From the NCBI RefSeq assembly GCF_002694385.1, contig NZ_NZMB01000019.1, forward strand, positions 37,988 through 101,987: a stretch of DNA of 64,000 bases, in the 5' to 3' direction. The translations under genes and the position numbers were made by a program. The stretch is from Sneathiella sp. (lineage in GTDB: Bacteria > Pseudomonadota > Alphaproteobacteria > Sneathiellales > Sneathiellaceae). Under the pieces are notes generated by a model that saw nothing but the letters and a program-made list of their open reading frames with translations, did no database searches and had not been told where the DNA came from. Below, piece after piece: positions 8,940 to 18,220 of the stretch. Numbering within the stretch: the stretch's first letter is position 1; each line of letters begins with the position of its first letter.

Positions 8940-10175
8940 ATGGGCGTGTCCCGCAAATGGTTTTCATCATCCGGCTCCGGCCCGCATGAAAAGGCGGGAG
9001 GGCAGGTCACGGCGGCCATTCTGTCGCGGGCGCTGATTGATGCCCAGCTTCTTTTGATGATCGCGGCGGAGCGCGGCATACAGCTTGACCCGAGAATCAT
9101 CCGGACCATTCTTGCAACTGAAGACGCCTTTGAAAAAAACCTCATAACCCCTGAACTTGCAAGCAGTTTCTGGTTGGCATATGAAGCCTTGTCGCGGGCT
9201 TTAAGCCCGATTTCCATTGACAGCATCCGCGCCACTCATGATCTGGATCGGCTGAAACCCGGACTGATCGGCTCCCTCAAGGGCCGCAGCAGCGGGCCGT
9301 TTACAAAGAAATCGGTTTTCCATTACAAGCTGCTGGCGCTGGTCACGCTGGTCTCATTGATTATCCTGCAAATCTTCTGGTCCGTCGGTAATAATCTGGT
9401 GACCGATATCAAAGGCCAGACAGACCGCATCGCCTCGATGCAGGCCCAGCTTCTGGCGCTTGACAAACCGGCAGGCGGCTCTGGCGCCCCGACCTCGACA
9501 CAGGCGGAAAGGGAACAACTGCGTGAGCAGATTTCTTCTCTCAAGAACTGGCGGGATGCCGAGATTATGGAGCTTAAAGGCTGGAACCGCATGTGGGGCC
9601 GAATATTGCTGATCGACCGGACACGCATGGACCGCTCCGGCTATGGTACTTTATCAGATGAAGCACAAATCCATATCCACTATGTTTCGGCGCAATATAT
9701 GTTGCATGCCATTTCGGCCTATCTGCTGCCGGTCCTTTATGGCCTTCTCGGCGCATCCTTTTATGTGCTGCGCCAGCTACCGAAAGATATCGAAACCCTG
9801 ACCTTTTCGCTCAATTCGCATATTGAATACAGCCTGCGTATTGCGCAAGGACCGCTGGCCGGGATCATGGCCGGCTATTTCTTCACCAATGCCCCGGCGG
9901 AGTTGCACTCTCTCACGCCGCATGCCTCCTCCCTCTCCAGTCTGAATGACACCGCGACCAGCCTGGTTGATTTCAGCCCGCTTGCTATTGCATTTCTTGC
10001 CGGTTACAGCGTCGAGTTAATCTTTTATGTGATCGAGCGGATCATCTCCGCCGTCACCAATGCTCCGGCCACAACCGCCACGCCGCCCGCAGCGGCAGCG
10101 CCTGCGTCCATTCGCAAGGCAGAGGCGCCGCCCCCAGACAGCAAAGAGAGTGTGGCGAGCGGCAATAAGAGCTGA
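8940..10175 (+). CDS. Unknown membrane protein, four predicted TM segments
   Basis: 411 residues; ATG 8940 is chosen because AAGGAG lies 6 bases upstream (the frame opens at a TTG at 8922). A soluble helical N-terminal region (1-125) is followed by a membrane segment at about 131-152, a coiled-coil/Gln-rich stretch (160-205), then hydrophobic stretches at about 255-277, 303-316 and 345-368, and an Ala/Pro-rich tail. I recognise no family and no catalytic motif. The layout of a helical cytoplasmic domain, TM and coiled coil would suit a scaffold or sensor, but that is only a guess. It stands alone, facing the convergent tgt gene. Confidence 0.75.
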   Translation: MGVSRKWFSSSGSGPHEKAGGQVTAAILSRALIDAQLLLMIAAERGIQLDPRIIRTILATEDAFEKNLITPELASSFWLAYEALSRALSPISIDSIRATHDLDRLKPGLIGSLKGRSSGPFTKKSVFHYKLLALVTLVSLIILQIFWSVGNNLVTDIKGQTDRIASMQAQLLALDKPAGGSGAPTSTQAEREQLREQISSLKNWRDAEIMELKGWNRMWGRILLIDRTRMDRSGYGTLSDEAQIHIHYVSAQYMLHAISAYLLPVLYGLLGASFYVLRQLPKDIETLTFSLNSHIEYSLRIAQGPLAGIMAGYFFTNAPAELHSLTPHASSLSSLNDTATSLVDFSPLAIAFLAGYSVELIFYVIERIISAVTNAPATTATPPAAAAPASIRKAEAPPPDSKESVASGNKS

Positions 10176-10221
10176 AATAGCTCAAATGCCTCACCCCGCC
10201 CTGATTTTCGATGGAATCACG

Positions 10222-10264
10222 CCGCCCGCAAAAAAATTAACGTTATGTTAAGAGTTGCGGGCGG
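10222..10264. repeat. Perfect 10-bp inverted repeat between convergent genes
   Basis: CCGCCCGCAA at 10222-10231 pairs exactly with TTGCGGGCGG at 10255-10264 around a 23-base AT-rich spacer that itself holds a TTAAC/GTTAA pair. It sits between the stop of the membrane protein (10175) and the stop of tgt (10365). No clear T-run follows on either strand, so it is not a textbook intrinsic terminator, but it may still end or protect both transcripts. Confidence 0.55.
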
Positions 10265-10364
10265 ATGATAAAATGGTCCAAGGTTGATCGAAGCTGTTTT
10301 TGCCCCTTCCACCCTCCCCTCTAAGGCAAAGGCGGCTTCGATTATCCCGCGTCGCGGGACATCT

Positions 10365-11495
10365 TTAAACCGGTTCGATATCACCCTGTTCCTGCAAGGC
10401 ATAAAAGTCGAGCGCAAAATCGGCGAGCTGTCCCGCCGCGATCGCCGAGCGCATCCCCGCCATCACATCCTGATAGTAATGCAGGTTATGCCAGGTGAGC
10501 AGCATCCCGCCCAGCATCTCCTTCGCCTTGAACAAATGATTGAGATATCCGCGCGAATAGTTGCGGCAGGCCGGACAGCCGCAGTTTTCATCCAGCGGAC
10601 GCGGGTCATCCGCATGACGCGCATTGCGCATATTGATGGTGCCATAGCGGGTAAAAGCCTGCGCATTACGGCCGGATCGGGTTGGCAGGACGCAATCAAA
10701 CATGTCTATCCCCCGCATGACGGCACCGACGAGATCATCCGGTTTACCGACACCCATCAGATAGCGGGGTCTGTCCTGTGGCATCGCCGGGGTTGTAAAC
10801 TCCAGCGTGCGGAACATTTCCGCCTGCCCTTCTCCGACCGCAAGCCCGCCAACGGCATAGCCATCAAAGCCGGTTTCAGAGAGGGCGGCCACGGATTCAA
10901 GGCGCAAATCCTCAAAGGTGGAACCCTGAACAATCCCGAACAGGCCATAACCCGGCCGCAACTCATATGCATCCCGCGACCGGGCCGCCCAACGCATGGA
11001 ACGGCGCATGGAGCTTGCCGCCACATCATGTGTTGCCGGATAGGGTGTGCATTCATCAAACGCCATGGTGATAGTGGCATCAAGATCATTCTGTATCTGC
11101 ATGGAGCGTTCGGGCGTCAGTTCGAAGCGCTTGCCGTCGATATGGGATTTGAAGGTAACGCCATTTTCGTCAATTTTGCGCAGTTCATTCAGCGACATCA
11201 CCTGAAACCCGCCGCTGTCGGTCAGGATCGGACGTGGCCAGTTCATAAATTTATGCAGACCGCCGAGGCGCTTCACCCGCTCTGATCCCGGGCGCAGCAT
11301 CAAGTGATAGGTATTGCCGAGCAGAATATCGGCCCCCGTCTCGCGCACCGCCTCCACCGTCATGCCCTTCACCGTAGCCGCCGTTCCGACGGGCATGAAG
11401 GCAGGCGTACGGATATCCCCATGAGCGGTTTTCAATGTACCGCGCCGCGCTGCGCCGTCGGTCGCATGAATGGTGAAGTGGAAATCGTCTGTCAT
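10365..11495 (-). CDS. tgt: Queuine/preQ1 tRNA-ribosyltransferase
   Basis: 376-residue TGT, which swaps guanine-34 for preQ1 in tRNAs for Asp, Asn, His and Tyr. The catalytic loop [10 protein letters not shown] and the nucleophile region [16 protein letters not shown] are present, as is the zinc site (CGCPAC ... then His about 25 residues later). ATG 11495 overlaps the queA stop as ATGA, which decides the start over the in-frame position at 11519. It is the last gene of gyrA-coaD-ppi-queA-tgt. Together with queA it forms the late queuosine pathway; preQ1 synthesis genes are not in the window. Confidence 0.97.
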   Translation of the reverse strand: MTDDFHFTIHATDGAARRGTLKTAHGDIRTPAFMPVGTAATVKGMTVEAVRETGADILLGNTYHLMLRPGSERVKRLGGLHKFMNWPRPILTDSGGFQVMSLNELRKIDENGVTFKSHIDGKRFELTPERSMQIQNDLDATITMAFDECTPYPATHDVAASSMRRSMRWAARSRDAYELRPGYGLFGIVQGSTFEDLRLESVAALSETGFDGYAVGGLAVGEGQAEMFRTLEFTTPAMPQDRPRYLMGVGKPDDLVGAVMRGIDMFDCVLPTRSGRNAQAFTRYGTINMRNARHADDPRPLDENCGCPACRNYSRGYLNHLFKAKEMLGGMLLTWHNLHYYQDVMAGMRSAIAAGQLADFALDFYALQEQGDIEPV

Positions 11496-12523
11496 GACTT
11501 CGGATATAGCAGCGAACAATCGCCATAGGAATAAAAACGATACTCTGCCGCAATGGCGTGGGCATAGGCGGCCTTCATGGTTTCCAGCCCGGAAAAGGCA
11601 GAGACGAGCATGAACAATGTTGATTTGGGCAGATGGAAATTGGTGATCAGCAGGTCAATGGCGCGAAAGCGGTATCCCGGCGTGATAAAGATATCCGTCT
11701 CCCCCTCAAAGGGATGGATCACCCCCTGTTCATCGGCCGCGCTTTCCAGAAGCCGCAAACTGGTCGTCCCGACCGAGACGAGACGTCCGCCATTGGCCCG
11801 TACCGCATTCATCTTTGCCGCCGCCGCCGCGGTGATAAAGCCGCGTTCCGCATGCATCCGGTGATCGTCCGTATCGGCCACCTTCACCGGCAGGAAAGTC
11901 CCCGCCCCCACATGCAGTGTCGTCATGACGGTTTCAATGCCGCGGGCCCTGAAGGACGCCATCAGTTCTTCGGTGAAATGCAGTCCTGCCGTCGGCGCCG
12001 CCACCGCCCCTTCATCTTTCGCAAAGATCGTCTGATAATCGCGGCGGTCCTGCTCATCCACGGCGCGCTGGCTGCTGATATAGGGTGGCAGGGGAATCTC
12101 CCCCACCTCCATCAGCTTTTCCATCAGTTCCGGCCCCCTGTGAGAGAAGGCGAGCGTCACCTCGCCGCCCGCGAATTTTTCTGAAACCAGCGCATGAAAT
12201 CCATCACCGAACTCTATGATATCACTGATTTTCAATTTCTTGGCAGGTTTCGCGAAGGCCCGCCAACTATCGGCGGAAAGGGTTTTATGCAACGTCACTT
12301 CAATCTTCGCGCCGCGCCGCGCGCCCCGCAGCCGCGCCGGGATCACCTTGGTATCGTTGAAGACCAGCAGATCTCCCGCCCGCAACAGATCCGGCAGATC
12401 GGCGACGGTATGGTCCGACAGCCCGTCCGCGACGCACAAAAGTTTCGCGGATTCGCGGGGGGTGGCCGGTCGATTGGCAATGCGTTCCGGCGGCAGGGTA
12501 AAGTCGAAAAGGTCAACGTCCAT
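11492..12523 (-). CDS. queA: S-adenosylmethionine:tRNA ribosyltransferase-isomerase
   Basis: 343-residue QueA, which transfers and isomerises the ribosyl part of SAM onto preQ1-tRNA to give epoxyqueuosine. The N-terminus [17 protein letters not shown] and the internal HLHFT-type block ([12 protein letters not shown]) plus [10 protein letters not shown] are diagnostic, and length is typical (about 345). It overlaps tgt by four bases, so translation of the two is coupled. A hairpin lies between ppi and this gene and could reduce read-through from the upstream operon. Confidence 0.97.
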   Translation of the reverse strand: MDVDLFDFTLPPERIANRPATPRESAKLLCVADGLSDHTVADLPDLLRAGDLLVFNDTKVIPARLRGARRGAKIEVTLHKTLSADSWRAFAKPAKKLKISDIIEFGDGFHALVSEKFAGGEVTLAFSHRGPELMEKLMEVGEIPLPPYISSQRAVDEQDRRDYQTIFAKDEGAVAAPTAGLHFTEELMASFRARGIETVMTTLHVGAGTFLPVKVADTDDHRMHAERGFITAAAAAKMNAVRANGGRLVSVGTTSLRLLESAADEQGVIHPFEGETDIFITPGYRFRAIDLLITNFHLPKSTLFMLVSAFSGLETMKAAYAHAIAAEYRFYSYGDCSLLYPKS

Positions 12524-12537
12524 AATCTAAACGCAAA

Positions 12538-12564
12538 CGAACGGCCCGGCATGCGGACCGTTCG
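12538..12564 (-). terminator. Hairpin between ppi and queA, possible partial terminator
   Basis: CGAACGG (12538-12544) pairs with CCGTTCG (12558-12564), and three more pairs can form inside after one C/A mismatch. On the minus strand it falls just after the ppi stop and is followed by TTTGCGTTT, a weak T-rich run. It may attenuate transcription into queA. The thermodynamic estimate is by eye. Confidence 0.4.
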
Positions 12565-12590
12565 CGCCCAAAAAAAATGACAGGGTAAAA

Positions 12591-13073
12591 TCAGTCGACG
12601 TCGGCCGCCACCTTCAGGCTGACGATACGGTCCGGATCATTGACGGCACCATTGTTCATGGCATTGCCCTTCTTGATCTTGTGCACGGCATCCATACCCT
12701 CGACAACCTGTCCCCAGATGGAATACTGGCTGTCGAGATGCGGCGCCCGGTCAAACATGATGAAGAACTGGCTGTCACCACTGTCCGGATGGGCCGCCCG
12801 CGCCATGGAGCAAGTGCCTTCCACATGTGCCTCGCCGGAGAATTCAGCCTCCAGTTTTTGACCCGAGCCGCCTGTGCCGGTACCATGCGGGCAACCGGTC
12901 TGCGCCATAAAGCCGTCAATCACCCGATGGAAGACGATCCCGTCATAAAAGCCGTCCCGTGCCAGCTCCTTGATACGGGCAACATGGTTCGGCGCCAGAT
13001 CGGGGCGCATTTCGATGACAACGCGGCCATCCTTCAACTCGAGATACAGGGTATTTTCCGGATCGCGTGCCAT
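12591..13073 (-). CDS. Cyclophilin-type peptidyl-prolyl cis-trans isomerase
   Basis: 160-residue cyclophilin that catalyses X-Pro isomerisation. Active-site segments are visible: VFHRVIDGFMAQTGCP (Arg and Phe catalytic), SQFFIMF and WGQVVEGMD. No signal peptide, so it is the cytoplasmic PpiB-like form. It sits between coaD and queA on the same strand, as in many alphaproteobacteria, although its activity is unrelated to either neighbour. The ATG at 13073 is preceded by GGAGAGAATAT. Confidence 0.95.
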   Translation of the reverse strand: MARDPENTLYLELKDGRVVIEMRPDLAPNHVARIKELARDGFYDGIVFHRVIDGFMAQTGCPHGTGTGGSGQKLEAEFSGEAHVEGTCSMARAAHPDSGDSQFFIMFDRAPHLDSQYSIWGQVVEGMDAVHKIKKGNAMNNGAVNDPDRIVSLKVAADVD

Positions 13074-13121
13074 ATATTCTCTCCTTCATGTCGCGAGACT
13101 TATCCTCGCGATTTCTGACAA

Positions 13122-13634
13122 TTATTTGGATTTGCTCCGAATGAACTCAACCCGCTCGACAATTTTTTGCGCGGTGGTCGCCGAGACAAATTTACGGATA
13201 TCCCCGTCCAGCATGGCGATTTCCTTGACCAGGCTCGACGCGATAAACTGATGCTGGTCAGAGGCCATGAGGAACACAGTCTCGATTTCGGAGTTCAGGC
13301 GGCGGTTCATGCCGACCATCTGGAATTCATATTCAAAGTCGGACACGGCGCGCAAGCCCCGGATGATGACGGAGGCACCGACCTCTTCGGCGAAATGCAT
13401 CAGCAGGTTCTGGAACGGGCGCACGACAAAGTTGGTCCCGGGAAATTCCTCGGTCATCTTGGCGACCATATCGACCCGCTCCTCGACCGTGAACAGTGGA
13501 TTCTTGCCGGGATTCATGGCAACACCGATGACCAGCGTATCCACCAGCTTCGACGCCCGGCGGATAATGTCATAATGCCCGAGAGTAATGGGATCAAACG
13601 TTCCCGGATACAGACCTACTCGATTTTTTGACAT
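13122..13634 (-). CDS. coaD: Phosphopantetheine adenylyltransferase
   Basis: 170-residue nucleotidyltransferase for the penultimate step of coenzyme A synthesis, making dephospho-CoA from 4'-phosphopantetheine and ATP. YPGTFDPITLGHYDII carries the (T/H)xGH nucleotide-binding motif, and IIRGLRAVSDFEYEFQM is the phosphopantetheine-binding block. Length is typical for the bacterial CoaD. It lies 67 bp downstream of gyrA in the same direction and 48 bp before ppi. Start ATG 13634 is clear. Confidence 0.97.
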   Translation of the reverse strand: MSKNRVGLYPGTFDPITLGHYDIIRRASKLVDTLVIGVAMNPGKNPLFTVEERVDMVAKMTEEFPGTNFVVRPFQNLLMHFAEEVGASVIIRGLRAVSDFEYEFQMVGMNRRLNSEIETVFLMASDQHQFIASSLVKEIAMLDGDIRKFVSATTAQKIVERVEFIRSKSK

Positions 13635-13701
13635 GACACGTCCTCTCTTTTCTCGCTACTTCTCTGCGTTAGCTTGCCTGATCTGTCAGTTCCATAATAT
13701 G

Positions 13702-16410
13702 TCAGCCATTCCCGCCTTCATCGGCAAGATCGGCCTCCTCGGCGACGTCATCTTCTGATTTTGATTCTGCGAGCGATGTCACCGACACCACCTGCTCCCC
13801 TTCTGCGGTCTTGAACAGGGTGACCCCCTGCGTATTGCGCCCGGCAATGCGGATATCCACCACCGGGGTGCGGATCAGCTTGCCGCCGTTGGTGACCAGC
13901 ATGATCTGCTCATCCTCCGTAATCGGGAAGGTGGCCACCACATTGCCATTCCGGCTGGATGTTTCAATATTGATAATTCCCTGCCCGCCGCGGTTTGTCA
14001 CGCGATATTCATAGGCGTTGGTCCGCTTGCCATAGCCATTTTCAGTAATGGACAGCAGCACTTCCTCTTCCGCGAGCAACGCCTCATATTGAGCCGTATC
14101 AAGCCCCGCATAATCCGTCACAGCGCCCGTTTCATCAATGGATTTACGCGCTTTCAGGTAAGCATCGCGGGTTTCCGTATCCGCATCCATGGATTTCAGG
14201 ATCGACATGCCGATCACACTATCGCCCTTCGCCAGCTTCATGCCGCGCACGCCACTGGAATCACGCCCTTTAAACAGACGCACATCCGTCGCCTTGAAGC
14301 GGATACATTTGCCGCCCTTGGCCGCCAGCAGCACGTCGGAGTCGGGCGTACATATCTGCACGCCGATGAGCTGATCGTCCTCATCCAGCTTCATGGCGAT
14401 CTTGCCGTTTGATTTCACATTGGAGAAATCGCTGAGCTGATTGCGGCGGACATTGCCCTTGGCCGTCGCGAACATCAGCTCCAGATCGCCCCAGCTTTCC
14501 TCATCCTCCGGCAGCGGCATCAGGGTGTAGATCACCTCCCCCGGTTCCAGCGGCAGCAGATTGATGATGGCCTTGCCCAGGCTCTGCGGGGAGCCGAGCG
14601 GCAGGCGGTAGACCTTCAGCTTGTAGACCCGACCGAGAGAGGAGAAAAACAGCACCGGCGTATGGGTATTGACGACGAAGACCTGCGTAACAAAATCCTC
14701 ATCGCGGGTCTGCATCCCGGCACGTCCCTTGCCGCCACGGCGCTGCGGCCGGTAAGTGGAGAGCGGCACCCGCTTCACATATCCCTTGTGGCTGACGGTG
14801 AGCACCATATCCTCGCGCTGGATCAAATCCTCGATATCATGCTCGAACTCATTTTCCTCGATCAGCGTCCGGCGGGGAACGGCATATTTCTCTTTCATTT
14901 CCAGCATTTCATCGCGGATAATGCCGATCAGGCGCGGGCGGCTGGAAAGAATATCGAGATAATCGAGAATTTTTTCGCCAAGGTCCTTAAGTTCATCGCC
15001 GATTTCATTCTGACCAAGTGCCGTCAGGCGTTGCAAACGCAGGTCAAGGATCGCGCGCGCCTGCGCTTCCGACAGGCGATAAGTGCCATCCTCTCCGATC
15101 ATATATTCGGGATCATCAACCAGTCGGATCAGTGGCGCAACTGTCTCTGCCTGCCAGTTGCGGGCCATCAATTCGGCGCGCGCTGTCGCCGGATCGGGCG
15201 CCCGACGGATCAGGGCAATCACCTCGTCGATATTGGCAACGGCAATGGCGAGGCCGATCAACACATGCGCCCGCTCCCGCGCCTTGCCGAGCAGATATTT
15301 CGTCCGGCGGGAGATGACCTCTTCGCGGAAATCGAGGAAGGCTTCAAGAAGCTGTTTGACGTTCAGCAGTTCAGGCTTGCCGCGATTAAGGGCAAGCATG
15401 TTGACGCCGAAGGAGGTTTGCAGCGAAGTAAAACGGTAAAGCTGGTTCAGCACCACTTCCGCCATGGCCTCGCGCTTGATTTCGATCACGACGCGAACAC
15501 CATGCCGGTCGGACTCATCGCGCAGATCGCCCACGCCCTCAATCTTCTTGGCCCGCACCAGATCAGCAATCTGCTCGACCAGCCGCGCCTTGTTGATCTG
15601 GTAGGGGATTTCACTGACGATCAGCGCCTGACGGTCTTTGCGGATTTCCTCCACATCGACCTTGGCGCGCATGATGACGGAACCCCGCCCCGTGGTCAGC
15701 CCGCTGACGGAGCCGCTGCGCCCCAGAATGATGCCACCGGTCGGAAAATCGGGTCCCGGAATATAGTCGATCAGCTCCTCTACCGCCATTTCCGGCTTCT
15801 CAAGAAGCGCGAGCGCGCCATCAATCACCTCGCCGAGGTTATGCGGCGGAATATTCGTGGCCATGCCGACGGCGATGCCACCTGCGCCATTGACCAGCAG
15901 GTTCGGATAGCGCGCCGGCAGAACAGATGGTTCGCGCTCGCTATCATCATAGTTGTTAACGAAATCGACCGTTTCCTTGTCGATATCATCAATCAGGCTT
16001 TCCGCCGCCTTTTCCAGCCGCGCTTCGGTGTATCGCATGGCGGCGGCCTTGTCGCCATCCATGGAGCCGAAGTTGCCCTGCCCCTCAATCAGGGTGAGAC
16101 TCATGGAGAAATCCTGCGCAAGGCGCACCATCGCATCGTAAATCGCGCTGTCGCCATGCGGATGATAACGACCCATCACGTCACCGACGACGCGGGCCGA
16201 TTTGCGGAACGGCTTGTCAGAGGTATAGCCGTTTTCATACATCGCGTAGATGATGCGCCGGTGCACCGGCTTCAGCCCATCGCGCGCATCGGGAAGCGCG
16301 CGCGACACAATCACGCTCATGGCATAGTCGAGATACGACCGCCGCATTTCCTCTTCGATAGTGATCGGAACGATATGCTTGTCAGCAGGCGGCTGGGTTA
16401 CTTCGCTCAA
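13702..16410 (-). CDS. gyrA: DNA gyrase subunit A
   Basis: 902 residues from a TTG at 16410, chosen because AGGAAG lies 8 bases upstream and the resulting N-terminus (MSEVTQPP...[17 protein letters not shown]) matches alphaproteobacterial GyrA; the open frame extends to another TTG at 16449. The catalytic Tyr is in RYTEARL. The quinolone-resistance region reads [10 protein letters not shown], with Ser and Asp at the two positions where substitutions commonly confer resistance, so it looks wild type. The GyrA box QRRGGKG is present, placing this as gyrase rather than ParC. The C-terminus is acidic, as usual. coaD follows. Confidence 0.97.
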   Translation of the reverse strand: MSEVTQPPADKHIVPITIEEEMRRSYLDYAMSVIVSRALPDARDGLKPVHRRIIYAMYENGYTSDKPFRKSARVVGDVMGRYHPHGDSAIYDAMVRLAQDFSMSLTLIEGQGNFGSMDGDKAAAMRYTEARLEKAAESLIDDIDKETVDFVNNYDDSEREPSVLPARYPNLLVNGAGGIAVGMATNIPPHNLGEVIDGALALLEKPEMAVEELIDYIPGPDFPTGGIILGRSGSVSGLTTGRGSVIMRAKVDVEEIRKDRQALIVSEIPYQINKARLVEQIADLVRAKKIEGVGDLRDESDRHGVRVVIEIKREAMAEVVLNQLYRFTSLQTSFGVNMLALNRGKPELLNVKQLLEAFLDFREEVISRRTKYLLGKARERAHVLIGLAIAVANIDEVIALIRRAPDPATARAELMARNWQAETVAPLIRLVDDPEYMIGEDGTYRLSEAQARAILDLRLQRLTALGQNEIGDELKDLGEKILDYLDILSSRPRLIGIIRDEMLEMKEKYAVPRRTLIEENEFEHDIEDLIQREDMVLTVSHKGYVKRVPLSTYRPQRRGGKGRAGMQTRDEDFVTQVFVVNTHTPVLFFSSLGRVYKLKVYRLPLGSPQSLGKAIINLLPLEPGEVIYTLMPLPEDEESWGDLELMFATAKGNVRRNQLSDFSNVKSNGKIAMKLDEDDQLIGVQICTPDSDVLLAAKGGKCIRFKATDVRLFKGRDSSGVRGMKLAKGDSVIGMSILKSMDADTETRDAYLKARKSIDETGAVTDYAGLDTAQYEALLAEEEVLLSITENGYGKRTNAYEYRVTNRGGQGIINIETSSRNGNVVATFPITEDEQIMLVTNGGKLIRTPVVDIRIAGRNTQGVTLFKTAEGEQVVSVTSLAESKSEDDVAEEADLADEGGNG

Positions 16411-16595
16411 GGCAGACTTCCTGAATAATCCTGGGGCTAACGGGCTCAACCCGATAGAAAAACAACGGGAAACTCCCCTTTTTCCGAAGCACCGGAAAGG
16501 GTTGCCCTGTTCTACAAGAAATCCCCCCCCGGCGCAACCTCTAGCACCCTTATATTAGCGCCCCGCTGCATCCGGCAACGCCGACCGATACGGGT

Positions 16596-16853
16596 CTAGA
16601 GCGCCGCGCTGTCGAGCGCCTGCTGAGCCGCTGATCCCGTCGGCCGATGGCGGACGCGTCCCGCCCCCATCCGATGGAAAAGATCGGTGATTATGCCGCT
16701 TGCCGTCTTCTCGAAGAGAAAAGGGAAAACCGCATGAAGGGCTGCGCAGATAGCGGCAAGAAATAACCGGAATGCGAAGGAACCGGACATCTCCATATGC
16801 TCCAGATAGCTTTCATTGACCGATGCGGGATGGCCGGTGAAATGTTTCAGCAT
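16596..16853 (-). CDS. DUF6356 family small membrane-associated protein
   Basis: 85-residue protein matching the DUF6356 pattern: an N-terminal FTGHPASVNESYLEHM block, one hydrophobic segment (about 27-48), and a short tail starting HRMGAGR. Such proteins occur in alphaproteobacteria and have no known function. AGGA precedes ATG 16853. The gene is divergent from an Lrp-type regulator across 151 bp of AT-rich DNA that contains a 14-bp palindrome, so the regulator may control it (inference). Confidence 0.72.
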   Translation of the reverse strand: MLKHFTGHPASVNESYLEHMEMSGSFAFRLFLAAICAALHAVFPFLFEKTASGIITDLFHRMGAGRVRHRPTGSAAQQALDSAAL

Positions 16854-16959
16854 GATCCTATTCCTTGTTCCGGGGCGACAGCTTTGTTATGCAACAAGGA
16901 TATAATGACAGAGAATCATGAAATATTTATCCTATATTGTCATACAAAAGCAAAAATTT

Positions 16960-16973
16960 GAAACATATGTTTC
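16960..16973. promoter_or_regulatory. 14-bp perfect palindrome in the DUF6356 / Lrp divergent region
   Basis: GAAACATATGTTTC reads the same on both strands. It lies in a strongly AT-rich stretch (about 16905-17004), 31 bp upstream of the Lrp-type ATG and 106 bp upstream of the DUF6356 ATG. Lrp/AsnC proteins commonly bind palindromes of about 13-15 bp in their own divergent promoter, so this is a reasonable operator candidate, without proof. Confidence 0.5.
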
Positions 16974-17004
16974 TATTTTTTAATTATTAGTGTAATTATT
17001 TTTC

Positions 17005-17463
17005 ATGGATGAACTGGATCGCAAAATCCTCTCCCGCCTGCAACGGGACAGCCGTATTCCCATCGCTGAACTGGCGGAGGAAGTCGGCGCTTCGCGCACC
17101 GTCTGCTGGCGCCGCATCAAGGCGCTGGAGGAAACTGGTGTCATCCGCGGTCAAGTCGCTCTGCTCGACCGGGGCAAGCTCAACCTTCCCGTCACCGTTT
17201 TTGTCGCCATCAAGACGAGCCGCCATGAGGCCGACTGGCTACAGAAATTCGCGGCGGTGGTGGAACAGTTCCCCGAGATAACGGAGTTCTACCGGATGAG
17301 CGGCGATGTGGATTATCTTCTCAAGGTAGTGGTGCCCGATGTCGCCGCCTATGATCGTTTTTACCAGCGGTTGATCCGCCGCATTGATCTTTCCGATGTC
17401 AGTTCAAACTTCGCCATGGAAGAAATCAAATTCACCACCGCCCTGCCCCTGCAAAATATGTAA
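17005..17463 (+). CDS. Lrp/AsnC family transcriptional regulator
   Basis: 152-residue regulator. The N-terminal HTH begins DELDRKILSRLQRDSRIPIAEL (in parts) with recognition helix ASRTVCWRRIKALE (about 30-43), and the C-terminal RAM effector-binding domain runs about 65-145, including FYRMSGDVDYLLKVVV. The effector is probably an amino acid but cannot be read from sequence. No Shine-Dalgarno is visible before ATG 17005; the upstream bases are T-rich, so translation may be leaderless or weak. It is divergent from the DUF6356 gene. Confidence 0.93.
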   Translation: MDELDRKILSRLQRDSRIPIAELAEEVGASRTVCWRRIKALEETGVIRGQVALLDRGKLNLPVTVFVAIKTSRHEADWLQKFAAVVEQFPEITEFYRMSGDVDYLLKVVVPDVAAYDRFYQRLIRRIDLSDVSSNFAMEEIKFTTALPLQNM

Positions 17464-17474
17464 GCAGCATAAAA

Positions 17475-17499
17475 AAAGCGACCCGAATTGGGTCGCTTT
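17475..17499. terminator. Bidirectional intrinsic terminator between lrp-like and ssb
   Basis: AAAGCGACCC pairs with GGGTCGCTTT around a GAATT loop. Seven A residues on the left become a T-run on the minus strand, so it is strong for ssb and weaker for the plus-strand regulator. Confidence 0.85.
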
Positions 17500-17530
17500 C
17501 CAAGGGGCGCCTCGCCGTCCAGCACGTCGT

Positions 17531-18025
17531 TCAGAACGGGATATCGTCGTCGAAATCACCGCCCATGCCGCTGCCCGCCGGGCCGCCATAGCTACGGTCA
17601 TTGCCACCGGAAGCACCGCCGCCAAATCCACCCCCTGAGGAGGACCCGCCGCCAAAGCCGCCGCCCTGCCCGCCACCGGCGCTATCCAGCATGGTCAGCG
17701 CGGAATTGAAGCCCTGCAACACAATCTCGGTCGAATATTTGGTGATGCCGTCCTGCTCATACTGGCGGGTCTGAAGCTGCCCTTCCAGATAGATCTTGGA
17801 GCCTTTCTTCAGATACTGTTCCGCAATCTTGCAAAGCCCTTCGTTGAAAATTACGACGCGATGCCATTCGGTGCGTTCCTTGCGGTCCCCGCTCTCACGA
17901 TCCCGCCAGGATTCAGATGTCGCCACACGCAGGTTACAGACGGGCCGCCCGTTGTTCATATAGCGAATCTCCGGATCCGCGCCGAGGTTTCCAACAAGAA
18001 TGACTTTATTAACGCTGCCCGCCAT
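17531..18025 (-). CDS. ssb: Single-stranded DNA-binding protein
   Basis: 164 residues from ATG 18025. The OB fold begins [21 protein letters not shown] in parts and includes TEWHRVVIF and [12 protein letters not shown] Gly/Ser-rich linker (about 115-155) leads to the acidic tip DDDIPF, the docking tail for repair and replication partners. The open frame extends to 18268, but that extension overlaps uvrA and is not SSB-like. ssb and uvrA are divergent, a common arrangement, and share a region with a possible SOS box. Confidence 0.97.
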   Translation of the reverse strand: MAGSVNKVILVGNLGADPEIRYMNNGRPVCNLRVATSESWRDRESGDRKERTEWHRVVIFNEGLCKIAEQYLKKGSKIYLEGQLQTRQYEQDGITKYSTEIVLQGFNSALTMLDSAGGGQGGGFGGGSSSGGGFGGGASGGNDRSYGGPAGSGMGGDFDDDIPF

Positions 18026-18128
18026 GGTGTTATCCGCTTCCGATTCTGTATGTCGCAAAAAATCCTGCCAGACAATAACGTGCAACGACGGCTCTGGCCA
18101 GTGCTTTTCGACCAGAATGCCGACCGTG

Positions 18129-18143
18129 AACAAAGTGAAAACA
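18129..18143. promoter_or_regulatory. Near-match to the alphaproteobacterial SOS box
   Basis: GAAC-N7-AAAC differs by one base from GAAC-N7-GAAC, the reverse complement of the LexA site GTTC-N7-GTTC described for alphaproteobacteria. It lies 78 bp before the uvrA start and 104 bp before the ssb start, where LexA control of uvrA would be expected. Confidence 0.45.
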
Positions 18144-18220
18144 TTTTTTTGGATTGGCACTGGCATTTTTCGCCCCGACCCGATAAATTCCGCACCAGTT
18201 TCATGCTTAACGTCAGGTAT

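Noticed and set aside
11492-12590. preQ1 riboswitch before queA
   Set aside because: Only a simple hairpin is seen; no preQ1 aptamer pattern could be recognised.
14662-16428. 588-residue open frame opposite gyrA
   Set aside because: Antisense shadow of gyrA.
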